21,088 nucleotides of DNA from Coriobacteriia bacterium (GTDB lineage Bacteria; Actinomycetota; Coriobacteriia; Anaerosomatales; SLCP01), in NCBI GenBank assembly GCA_007123455.1, contig SKKZ01000210.1, positions 1 through 21,088 on the forward strand, written 5' to 3'. Shown piece by piece: positions 14,402 through 21,088 of this stretch (positions within the stretch are counted from its first letter, which is position 1; every line of letters begins with the position of its first letter). The position numbers and the translations under genes are program-made. The notes under the pieces were generated by a model. It had not been told where the DNA came from. It saw nothing but the letters and a program-made list of their open reading frames with translations, and made no database searches.

Positions 14402-15511
14402 TCAGGCGCCGGAACGGCGTGCCCATATGGACAGAAGCATACCCGTTCCGGCGAGATTGGTGATCATGAAGGACGACCCGAAGCTCATGAAGGGAAGCGG
14501 GATGCCGGTGATCGGCATGAGCCCCATGGTCATCCCCATGTTCTGAAGTATCTGGAACGTCCACATGCTGATGAGGCCGACGGCGATGAGGGAAGTGAGC
14601 AGGTCACGCCCGGATGTCGAGATCTCGAGTGCGATCATCAGCAGTGCGAGATACAGACCGAGCAACATCACGGTGCCCACGAAACCCAGTTCCTCTCCGA
14701 GCACCGAGAATATGAAGTCGGTGTGTCGTTCCGGGAGGAAGTTGAGGTTGGATTGCGTGCCCTGCTCCAGACCTTTCCCGCTCACACCTCCTGAACCGAT
14801 GGCGATCCGGGACTGCTGCAGGTTGTAGCCGGCACCACGAGGGTCGATCTCCGGGTCCAGGAACACTAGCATGCGGTTCACCTGGTACTCGGCGACGACG
14901 CCGGCCTGGAACGCCACGCCCACGCCGACGACCCCGACGATCGCGAAGATCACGAACCAGCGTGCCTTGAGGCCGCCCACCAGCAGCATACCCATCGTGA
15001 TAGCGATGAACACGAGCCCCGTGCCCAGGTCGGGCTGGAGAAGGATGAGGCCGAACGGGACCGCAAGAAAGAGCATAACCCGCATGACGTCCTGCCAGCG
15101 CTCGATGTTGCCTTTGTACTGGGATATCACGATCGCCATGATGACGATCGTGACGAGTTTGGCCGGCTCGGACGGCTGGAAGAGCCGTACGCCGGCGACC
15201 TCGAGCCATGCGGTCGCTCCCGAGACATGCACGCCGAGACCGGGTATGCGCGGACTGATGATGAGCAGGGCGTTCAAGACCGTCAGCGGGCCGAGCCAGC
15301 CCTCGAGCTTGCTGTAATCAACTGTCCAGGCGACCACCAGGAGCACCAAACCGAGCGCGATGCCGAAGAGCTGTCGTTGGAACATCGCGTCGCCCGCGGA
15401 AAACCCTGCTGTGGCCGAGCGCACCACGACCGCACCGTAGACCAGCAGAAGTGCCACCGTGAGAATCAGTGGCACGTTTGCCCACTTCCTGACGGCCTCC
15501 AGCCTGCTCAT
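14402..15511 (-). CDS. rodA: Rod shape-determining peptidoglycan glycosyltransferase RodA
   Basis: A 369-residue SEDS-family membrane protein with about ten transmembrane helices that polymerises lipid II during elongation together with PBP2. Seen signatures are ATAWLEVAGVRLFQPSEPAK (99-118), LLQPDLGTGLVF (157-168), YNLQQSRIAIGSGG (229-242), LPERHTDFIFSVLGEELGF (259-277, with the essential-type Asp265) and LPFMSFGSS (339-347). The start is the ATG at 15511, with GAGGTGA 4-7 nt upstream that itself overlaps the PBP2 stop. The frame stays open further upstream, and an ATG six codons earlier is possible, but it would overlap PBP2 and lacks a good ribosome binding site. Confidence 0.96.
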   Translation of the reverse strand: MSRLEAVRKWANVPLILTVALLLVYGAVVVRSATAGFSAGDAMFQRQLFGIALGLVLLVVAWTVDYSKLEGWLGPLTVLNALLIISPRIPGLGVHVSGATAWLEVAGVRLFQPSEPAKLVTIVIMAIVISQYKGNIERWQDVMRVMLFLAVPFGLILLQPDLGTGLVFIAITMGMLLVGGLKARWFVIFAIVGVVGVGVAFQAGVVAEYQVNRMLVFLDPEIDPRGAGYNLQQSRIAIGSGGVSGKGLEQGTQSNLNFLPERHTDFIFSVLGEELGFVGTVMLLGLYLALLMIALEISTSGRDLLTSLIAVGLISMWTFQILQNMGMTMGLMPITGIPLPFMSFGSSFMITNLAGTGMLLSIWARRSGA

Positions 15512-15515
15512 GCCG

Positions 15516-17372
15516 TCACCTCGAGTCATCGGAGGCCCGGACGGTCTCGACCGGCAGACCCAGGAGAGCGGAGAGGATCTCACGTGCGGCCGGAGCGGCG
15601 ACAGCACCTCCACCACCACCCTGCTCTATCACCACGGCAACCGCATACCGCGGATCGTCAGCCGGAGCATACGCGGTGAACCACGCGTAGTCGTCACGAC
15701 CGGCCACCTCTGCGGTACCGGTCTTGCCGGCCACGCGCTCGGGAAATCCGCGGAACGCGCTCGTGCCGGTGCCGCCTTCGGTAACCGCAAGCAAAGCGTT
15801 GTGCATAGCCCTCAGCGACGCTTCTCCCACATCGGTCTCGAACGCCACTTCGGCATCGACGATGCGGACCGGCTCCCCTTTCGAGTCGAGCACCTCTTTG
15901 AGCACGTGTGGACGCATGACGTCACCGTCGTTGGCGAGACCGGCAAACACCCCGGCCATCTGGAGCGGAGTCGCCAACAAGTCTCCCTGGCCTATCACGA
16001 GGTTGGTGTCGTCGCCCGGAAGCCATCGCTGGTATTCGGGGTAGTCCCGGTTCCACTCGGCCTTCCACTGTGCGTCAGGAACCCTCCCCTCCATCTCGCC
16101 CGGTAGGTCGATCCCGAGACGTGATCCCAGGCCGAAGCGCTTCGAGAAGTCTTGCATCTCCTCGGCGCCTCTCCGGTAGAACTCGATCCCGATCTCATAG
16201 AAGACGGTGTCGCAACTCTGGGCGATACCGCTCGTGAAGTTCATCGTGCCATGGCCGCGACGATTCCAGCAGAACTTCGCCCAGTCCTCGCCCTGGCCGG
16301 TCCATCGACCCGAACAGTAATACGAGTGCGAGAGACTCGTGACGCCGTACTCGAGGCCTGCCAGTCCGGTGATGGCTTTGAACGTCGAGGCCGGCGGGTA
16401 GAGCGCCTGTATCGCACGGTTATTCAGGGGGTACTCGCTATCCTTATCGTTGAGAGCTTCCCAGTTGGCTTGCGAGATGCCGCCTATGAACAGCGTGGGA
16501 TCGTAGGTGGGCACGCTGGCCATAGCGAGCACCTCTCCCGTCACCACATCGAGAGCGACAGCGGAACCGGCCCGCGCATTCTTGAAGTCGTCGGCCCGGG
16601 CCGCTGCAAGCGCATTGACGAGTGCTTCCTCGGCGACCCGCTGGACGTCGATGTCTATCGTAAGTTTCACGTCGCTGCCGGCGACGGGCTCCGCCTCCTC
16701 GATCACCGCCCGGGCCTTACCCATTGCATCGACCTCGATACGGCGATAACCCTTCTCTCCGTGCAACACCGGTTCGAACTGTCGCTCCGCACCGCTCTTG
16801 CCCACAACGTCACCGAGCGCATAGCTGTCCATGTCGCCCGACTTGAGAGCCTCCTCGGATATCTCGCCGGTGTATCCGAGGACATGTGCTGCGAGCGTGC
16901 CGTTCGGATACTCCCTCACCGGGACGACCGATATCTCGACGCCCGGGTATTCCGACTCGTGCTCGGCGAGGTAGGCCACGGTGGTCATCGGGACGTCGAC
17001 AGCGATCAGCCGGGGTTGCAGCGCAGCTTCTCGCTCGGAGGACGCGCGCTCGGTCACATCGGCAAACGGCATGTCGAGCGCGACGGACAGGCGGTAGAGC
17101 AGGTCCTCGTCGCCGCGTGCGGACGGATCCACCGTCACGCCGAGCGTGGCACGGTTCTGCACCAGCGGCACTCCGTTGCGATCAAGGATGCGACCCCTGG
17201 GAGCTTCGACGGCGATCTCACGTATCCGGTTGTTCTCCGCGGCGGCGGCGAAATCGTCACCTGAAAGAATCTGCATACTCCAGGCACGCAGAAACAACAC
17301 GCCGAGCACGGCTAGGAACACCACGGCAAGTGCGGCGTAACGGGATCTCAGTTCATCACGATAGGTCGCCAT
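15516..17372 (-). CDS. mrdA: Penicillin-binding protein 2 (elongation transpeptidase)
   Basis: A 618-residue class B PBP that crosslinks peptidoglycan in the rod complex. It has an N-terminal membrane anchor (about 12-31), the dimerisation domain with RGRILDRNGVPL (59-70), then the transpeptidase domain. Catalytic motifs: S329-T-F-K332, S386-C-D388, and K550-T-G-T. SxD in place of SxN is normal for PBP2. Two cysteines (C353, C368) flank the loop before the second motif, in a C-W-N-R-R-G-H-G context seen in other PBP2 proteins. The ATG has GGAG 8 nt upstream. It follows mreD by 65 nt and is 4 nt from rodA, its partner. Confidence 0.96.
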   Translation of the reverse strand: MATYRDELRSRYAALAVVFLAVLGVLFLRAWSMQILSGDDFAAAAENNRIREIAVEAPRGRILDRNGVPLVQNRATLGVTVDPSARGDEDLLYRLSVALDMPFADVTERASSEREAALQPRLIAVDVPMTTVAYLAEHESEYPGVEISVVPVREYPNGTLAAHVLGYTGEISEEALKSGDMDSYALGDVVGKSGAERQFEPVLHGEKGYRRIEVDAMGKARAVIEEAEPVAGSDVKLTIDIDVQRVAEEALVNALAAARADDFKNARAGSAVALDVVTGEVLAMASVPTYDPTLFIGGISQANWEALNDKDSEYPLNNRAIQALYPPASTFKAITGLAGLEYGVTSLSHSYYCSGRWTGQGEDWAKFCWNRRGHGTMNFTSGIAQSCDTVFYEIGIEFYRRGAEEMQDFSKRFGLGSRLGIDLPGEMEGRVPDAQWKAEWNRDYPEYQRWLPGDDTNLVIGQGDLLATPLQMAGVFAGLANDGDVMRPHVLKEVLDSKGEPVRIVDAEVAFETDVGEASLRAMHNALLAVTEGGTGTSAFRGFPERVAGKTGTAEVAGRDDYAWFTAYAPADDPRYAVAVVIEQGGGGGAVAAPAAREILSALLGLPVETVRASDDSR

Positions 17373-17437
17373 GGAAGCGGCTCCATCGATATCGTTTCGG
17401 TTCGGACGCCTGGGGGCGCGACAGCGCGGGCCACACG

Positions 17438-17947
17438 CTATGCGATCCGGCGGAACGTTGTCATCGGCTTCTCGCGTCGCAAGAAGCGCGCCACCCAGGG
17501 ATAGACGAGCACAGCCAAACCCGAATTATACAGTGCTGCAGGGAATGCACGCCCGAGGAGCGGCACGATCGAGAAGCTGCCCTCGCCGACGATGGCAAGA
17601 ACCAGCACGTACGCTGCCTCGGCGGTCAAACTGGCAAAGAAGACGATCACGAGGGGAACCAGCCAGCCCTCGGAGAAGGTGTTCTCCTGTATGGAGCCGG
17701 CGGCGTAGCCGACGAGGCAGAACACAAGGGCACCCGCCCCTATGGGAGCGGTACCCAGCAGGTCGAAGAGGAGTCCCGCGGCGAAGCCTGTGGTCGCTCC
17801 CGAACGAGGGCCGTTAACGAGCGCCACCGTGACAGCCGCGAGCAGCAAAGCGTTCGGAGCCACTCCACCGATTGCGATATTGGGAGCGAGCGCCACCTGC
17901 AGGAGCAACGCTAGCAGCAGCGTGATCATAGGGATGAACCGGTTCAC
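17438..17947 (-). CDS. mreD: Rod shape-determining protein MreD
   Basis: A 169-residue integral membrane protein with about five hydrophobic segments and little else: ITLLLALLLQVAL near the N-terminus, NALLLAAVTVALVNGP, GAGALVFCLVGYAAG, and a C-terminal YNSGLAVLVYPWVARFLRRE. The size, the P-N-A-L-L segment and the R-S-G-x-x-x-G-F-x-x-G-L-x-x-D motif (GATTGFAAGLLFDLL) fit MreD. It bridges MreC with the PBP2/RodA complex. The GTG start overlaps the mreC stop (GTGA), so its assignment rests partly on context. Confidence 0.93.
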   Translation of the reverse strand: MNRFIPMITLLLALLLQVALAPNIAIGGVAPNALLLAAVTVALVNGPRSGATTGFAAGLLFDLLGTAPIGAGALVFCLVGYAAGSIQENTFSEGWLVPLVIVFFASLTAEAAYVLVLAIVGEGSFSIVPLLGRAFPAALYNSGLAVLVYPWVARFLRREKPMTTFRRIA

Positions 17948-18804
17948 TCGCCACCTCCCGTTGCTTCGGGCTCGACAGGCGGGCGGATCAAGACGACGAC
18001 TTCTTCGAGTCCGGCGAGCGCCGCGCTGGGCCTCACGCGTATGTACGGGAATAGGTCCGCGTCGTCGATCTGCATCTCCGCGACCTCCCCGATGAGCAGG
18101 CCCTTGGGATACGCGCCACCCATGCCCGAGGTCAGAACCACATCACCGACCGTGACCGTGCTCTCGCGGCTCACGAAGTCGAGTGTGATCTGTCCATCGA
18201 CCGAACCACTCGCGATGCCTTCCGCACGGGTGGATTGCACCATGGCCGCGACGCCGCTTCGCTGGTCGGTGATGAGCCGAACACGCGAGGTATGCTGCGT
18301 CACCTCGACAATCTGACCGATCAATCCCTGGGCAGCGAGAACAGGCATCCCCACGTCTACACCCTCGGCGGTGCCTCGATCGATGGTGATGACTCCTTCC
18401 CACAAGGTCATCGGCCTTCCGATCACCCGTGCGCCAACCGCCTCCAACTCCCGCGCCTCAACGAAGCCGACGAGCTCACGGAGGCGCTCGTTCTCCTGCC
18501 GGGCTTCCTCGAGTGCCACCAGACGCCGACGCATCTCCTGGTTCTGCTCGCGAAGAGTCTCGAGCTCGCTCCGCGAAACGGTAAGATCACCGATCCAGGC
18601 TCCGGCTGATCTGAAGGGGGATGCGGCCACGTGTCCTGCTTGGCCAACAGGTGCCAGCACCGCCTGTGCAGCCCGGCGAGTGGTGTGCAGCGGTCCGCCA
18701 CTGCCCTCTCGGAAGTATATGGTAATGAGGATGAAGGCGACGACCAGGAGAAGGGCCAAGACCCACCCGTCTCCGCCCGTCTTCTCACGCTGGGAGATGC
18801 GCAC
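17944..18804 (-). CDS. mreC: Rod shape-determining protein MreC
   Basis: A 286-residue bitopic protein. It has a short basic cytoplasmic tail, one transmembrane helix (about 14-31), a coiled coil (about 78-113, rich in Glu, Leu and Arg), and a periplasmic/extracytoplasmic beta-rich domain. The beta domain shows family signatures VIGRPMTLWEGVITIDRGTAEGVDVGMPV and SGMGGAYPKGLLIGEV (split around residues 126-155 and 229-244). MreC organises PBP2 and links it to MreB. The GTG start at 18804 has a GGGAGG 13 nt upstream, slightly long; it lies 17 nt after mreB. Confidence 0.96.
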   Translation of the reverse strand: MRISQREKTGGDGWVLALLLVVAFILITIYFREGSGGPLHTTRRAAQAVLAPVGQAGHVAASPFRSAGAWIGDLTVSRSELETLREQNQEMRRRLVALEEARQENERLRELVGFVEARELEAVGARVIGRPMTLWEGVITIDRGTAEGVDVGMPVLAAQGLIGQIVEVTQHTSRVRLITDQRSGVAAMVQSTRAEGIASGSVDGQITLDFVSRESTVTVGDVVLTSGMGGAYPKGLLIGEVAEMQIDDADLFPYIRVRPSAALAGLEEVVVLIRPPVEPEATGGGE

Positions 18805-18821
18805 TGCGGAGACGAGCCTCC

Positions 18822-19862
18822 CTATCTTGCGCCCGTAAGGACTTTCTTGAGGGCGTCGATCTCCTCGAGGGCCATAGCCGAACCGTCGACGACGTTGGTG
18901 AGAGCGTTACCGGATACATGGACGGGCATACCCGTCTCGTGTTTGAGACGCTCATCGAGTCCCTTGAGGAGTGCTCCGCCACCGGTCAGCACGATACCGT
19001 ACTCCATCAGATCGCTTGCCAGCTCAGGGGGTGTTTCCTCGAGAGTCGCCTTCACCGCGGCCACGATGGCCGCGATGGGCTCCTCGAGTGCCTCTCGTAT
19101 CTCCTCGGACTCCATCGCCACAGTTCGCGGTAGACCGGTGAGCAGGTCCCTCCCCCGCACTTCGACATCTACCTCCTCGAGCAACGGCCACGCGCTCCCG
19201 ATCTCGAACTTGATCTCCTCGGCGGTACGCTCTCCGATGAGCACGTTGTAAGCCCGTTTGACGTGACCGATGATCGCCTCGTCAAACTCGTCGCCTGCGA
19301 TCCGTATCGACTCCGCGACGACGACACCTCCGAGCGAGATGACGGCGACCTCGGTCGTGCCGCCTCCGACGTCCACTACCATGTTCCCGGTCGGCTCCTG
19401 GATGGGGAGTCCCGCGCCGATCGCCGCTGCCATCGGCTCCTCGATAAGGTACGCCTGGCGGGCACCGGCCTGCATCGTCGCCTCGAACACCGCTCGCTTC
19501 TCCACCTCGGTCACTCCCGAGGGCACGCAGACGACGACCCGGGGCTTCGGCTGCCACGGAAATCTCTTCACGCGGGTCTTGTTGATGAAGTAGCGCAGCA
19601 TCGACTCGGTAACCTCGAAGTCTGCGATGACGCCGTCTTTCAGGGGACGGATAGCCACGATGCTGCCGGGCGTGCGGCCGAGCATGCGCTTGGCCTCGAT
19701 GCCGACGGCGAGGACGCGCTTCGTGTCCTTCTCAACCGCTACCACTGAGGGCTCTATCAATACGATGCCCCGTCCACGCACCGAGACCAACGTATTCGCG
19801 GTACCGAGATCGACGGCCATATCGCCGCCCCATGAGTTGAAGAACATATCGACAAGCGACAC
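18822..19862 (-). CDS. mreB: Rod shape-determining actin-like protein MreB
   Basis: A 346-residue bacterial actin that positions wall synthesis. ATP-binding motifs: phosphate 1 DLGTANT (18-24), phosphate 2 DVGGGTT (164-170), and the adenosine loop LTGGGALLKG (292-301). EEPMAAAIGAGLPI (141-154) and the IKFEIGSAWPL insert are typical of MreB rather than DnaK. The GTG at 19862 is chosen because GGAAAGGAG lies 11 nt upstream and the length then matches MreB. ATG five codons later is a possible alternative, and the frame stays open upstream only as non-homologous residues. It is the first gene of the shape block and follows a 200-nt leader. Confidence 0.97.
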   Translation of the reverse strand: MSLVDMFFNSWGGDMAVDLGTANTLVSVRGRGIVLIEPSVVAVEKDTKRVLAVGIEAKRMLGRTPGSIVAIRPLKDGVIADFEVTESMLRYFINKTRVKRFPWQPKPRVVVCVPSGVTEVEKRAVFEATMQAGARQAYLIEEPMAAAIGAGLPIQEPTGNMVVDVGGGTTEVAVISLGGVVVAESIRIAGDEFDEAIIGHVKRAYNVLIGERTAEEIKFEIGSAWPLLEEVDVEVRGRDLLTGLPRTVAMESEEIREALEEPIAAIVAAVKATLEETPPELASDLMEYGIVLTGGGALLKGLDERLKHETGMPVHVSGNALTNVVDGSAMALEEIDALKKVLTGAR

Positions 19863-20062
19863 GGTCGCTGCAGCTCCTTTCCTGGTGGCGGATAGCCCGC
19901 CGCAGTGAGCCACGGTGCTTCTGAACACCGAGCGACTGCACGACAAAACGGTCCGCGGGAGCGCTCGCTCACGAGAACCGCAGGTCTTGGACCCGGACAA
20001 GTGTAGCACAGCGTTCCGGGACCACTTCCTACGGGATGGTTACGTCGTTGAACGGGCACAAG
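19863..20062 (-). other. Leader region of the mre block (200 nt without a gene)
   Basis: This gap between radC and mreB is the longest in the window. It holds an extended -10 promoter candidate (20000-20008), an 8-nt palindrome GAGCGCTC near 19959, a 5-bp hairpin GGCGG/CCGCC (19887-19901) next to the mreB ribosome binding site, and the AGGAAAGGAG ribosome binding site (19874-19883). I recognise no riboswitch or terminator in it. Confidence 0.5.
20000..20008 (-). promoter_or_regulatory. Candidate extended -10 promoter for mreB
   Basis: On the minus strand TGC-TACACT matches the extended -10 pattern TGn-TAnnnT. No good -35 box is found 16-18 nt upstream (GAAGTG at best). A transcript from here would have a leader of about 130 nt before mreB. 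It is weak evidence but the best candidate in the gap. Confidence 0.35.
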
Positions 20063-20725
20063 TCACATGAGGTTGAGCTCCCGCAGACTCGCGTGTTCTC
20101 CACCGTCGCCGATGATGACGTGATCGAGCAACTCGATGCCGAGCACGTCTCCGGCCTTTACCAGTCGCCGGGTGAGCTGGATGTCGGCCCCTGAAGGTGT
20201 GGGGTCGCCGCTGGGATGATTGTGTACCACGACAACGGATGCCGCCGACAACCGCACCGCTTCCTTGAAGAGCTCCCGCGGGTGAACGATCGATGCGTTC
20301 AAGCTTCCCACAGAGATCTCGACCACGCGTACGACATGGTTCTTGGTGTTGAGCGCGAGTGCCCAGAAGTGTTCGCGATCGGCTCCGCGCATCTGGGGCC
20401 AGCACAGGGCCACCACATCTTCAGGAGTCGAGACCGTCTTCCTCGGCCCCGTGCGCCAGATCGCCGCACGGCGGCTCATCTCCAGACACGCCAGTACGCG
20501 TGAGGCGGCAGCCGGGCCCACCCCGGGTAGCACGCACAACTCCTCGGCCCCCACCCGCCACAGCCCATCGGGTGCGGGATGACGCTCGAGGAGCACGCGA
20601 GCGCGCTCCTCGCCTTCTTCGCCGATCAAGACCGACAGAAGCGCCGCGTCAGAGAGCGCCTCGGAACGGCCGGAGAGCACGACCTGGCGGGGCGTGGCCC
20701 CGCGACCAATCAGGCGAGGCGCCAT
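20063..20725 (-). CDS. radC: RadC-family JAB/JAMM-domain protein
   Basis: A 220-residue protein with a helix-hairpin-helix region (LPGVGPAAASRVLA, 66-79) followed by the MPN/JAB domain. The metal-site motif is H168-N-H170-P-S-G-D-P-T-P-S178-G-A-D181. The surrounding GSLNASIVHPRELFKEAVR and VVVVHNHPSG are the RadC signature. Despite its name, a DNA repair role is not supported by later work and the function is unknown. The ATG at 20725 is chosen: AAGGAGG ends 8 nt upstream. The GTG at 20734 is too close to that ribosome binding site. RadC genes are often found next to mreB, as here. Confidence 0.95.
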   Translation of the reverse strand: MAPRLIGRGATPRQVVLSGRSEALSDAALLSVLIGEEGEERARVLLERHPAPDGLWRVGAEELCVLPGVGPAAASRVLACLEMSRRAAIWRTGPRKTVSTPEDVVALCWPQMRGADREHFWALALNTKNHVVRVVEISVGSLNASIVHPRELFKEAVRLSAASVVVVHNHPSGDPTPSGADIQLTRRLVKAGDVLGIELLDHVIIGDGGEHASLRELNLM

Positions 20726-20738
20726 GGCGCCCACCTCC

Positions 20739-21088
20739 TTACCTACCGGCGACCGACAATGAGACGTCGGGGATGCGGGAGAGAAGGAGACGGGTGATGT
20801 ACCCGACTGCGAGCCCGACAGGGAGGCTCAAGGCGAGAGATACCGGCGCCAGGGCAAGCGGTGCCCCCGAGCCGACGAGCATAGTAGCCACGAGCAGCTG
20901 GCCCGCCACGTGGGCTGCCGAGCCACCGACCGACCATCCGATCACGGAGAAGTACGACCCTGCTGAAGCGAGCGCCACCATGACCACAAGGGCGGCAAGC
21001 GCGCCCCCGAAGGAGAGAGCGAACACGGGACTTGCCAAACTCCCGGTCGCCAGTGCAACAACGAACACCCGACCGAGGGACACCGTCA
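20739..21088 (-). CDS. Gx / heptaprenyl diphosphate synthase component I-like membrane protein, C-terminal part
   Basis: The 5' end lies beyond the right edge; the frame is open to the edge with no stop. About 116 residues are visible, almost all hydrophobic, with three or four membrane segments. GSYFSVIGWSVGGSAAHVAG followed by QLLVA matches the conserved F-S-I-x-G-x-S-x-x-G-x-x-x-H-x-x-G-Q-L family motif, and the end (VGLAVGYITRLLLSRI) matches the family's last helix. The family is named for a Bacillus isoprenoid synthase subunit, but many members are annotated as Gx transporters, so the role is uncertain. A GTG at 21083 could be read as a start but would leave the protein shorter than usual. 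The stop overlaps the radC ribosome binding site. Confidence 0.8.
   Translation of the reverse strand, partial: TVSLGRVFVVALATGSLASPVFALSFGGALAALVVMVALASAGSYFSVIGWSVGGSAAHVAGQLLVATMLVGSGAPLALAPVSLALSLPVGLAVGYITRLLLSRIPDVSLSVAGR

Noticed and set aside
16152..17264. A 370-residue plus-strand open frame opposite the PBP2 gene
   Set aside because: It mirrors PBP2 codon bias, has no family resemblance and no ribosome binding site that I can see.
15516..17372. SxD in place of SxN in PBP2 as a possible inactivation
   Set aside because: SxD is normal for elongation-type PBP2; the STFK and KTG motifs are intact.
1..21088. Mobile elements, CRISPR arrays, prophage or defence genes
   Set aside because: No transposase, integrase, repeat-spacer pattern or nuclease/toxin family was found on either strand.

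Overview
The window is one continuous 21 kb stretch of chromosomal housekeeping genes from a GC-rich bacterium. Every gene I can support is on the minus strand, so the biological 5' end is at the right edge. The layout resembles Coriobacteriia-type Actinobacteria and Clostridia more than proteobacteria: mreBCD-PBP2-rodA, then a radical SAM/DUF2344 pair with rng, then rplU-rpmA-obg, then proB-proA-nadD-yqeK-LytR_C-rsfS. High GC, many GTG starts and Actinobacteria-like protein sequences lead me to infer a Coriobacteriia-related actinobacterium. That placement is an inference from gene order and composition, not a phylogeny.

Reading in the direction of transcription: (1) 21088-20063 holds the tail of a Gx/heptaprenyl diphosphate synthase component I-like membrane protein, then a RadC-type JAB/JAMM protein. 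(2) 20062-14402 is the cell-shape block: a 200-nt leader, then mreB, mreC, mreD, the elongation transpeptidase PBP2 and rodA. (3) 14373-9374 holds a DUF697 protein, a TIGR03960-type radical SAM protein, its usual DUF2344 partner, and ribonuclease G. (4) 9377-6990 holds a well-formed sigma70-type promoter overlapping the rng stop codon, then rplU (L21 with an unusual Cys/His tail), rpmA (L27) and the ribosome-assembly GTPase Obg. (5) 6989-4567 holds proB and proA, the first two steps of proline synthesis. (6) 4570-857 holds nadD, yqeK, a LytR_C protein with a degenerate LCP-like region, rsfS and an EamA/DMT exporter, joined mostly by overlapping stop/start codons. (7) 801-621 is a self-contained tRNA-Ala(GGC) unit with promoter, encoded CCA and terminator. 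(8) 514-1 is the 5' part of leuS.

The genes fall into two functional groups: the peptidoglycan elongation machinery, and translation or ribosome biogenesis (RNase G, L21, L27, Obg, RsfS, tRNA-Ala, LeuRS), with proline and NAD biosynthesis in between. About half of the genes start with GTG, and 4-nt GTGA/ATGA overlaps are frequent, which points to translational coupling.

I saw no mobile element, CRISPR array, prophage gene or defence system. There is no gene-free stretch over 300 bases; the longest is the roughly 200-nt mreB leader. I found no clear new multi-gene system. The best leads are the L21 tail with a putative zinc knuckle, the uncharacterised radical SAM/DUF2344 pair beside RNase G, the DUF697 protein with a possible degenerate GTPase region at the end of the mre block, and the LCP-like protein that appears to lack its catalytic residues.
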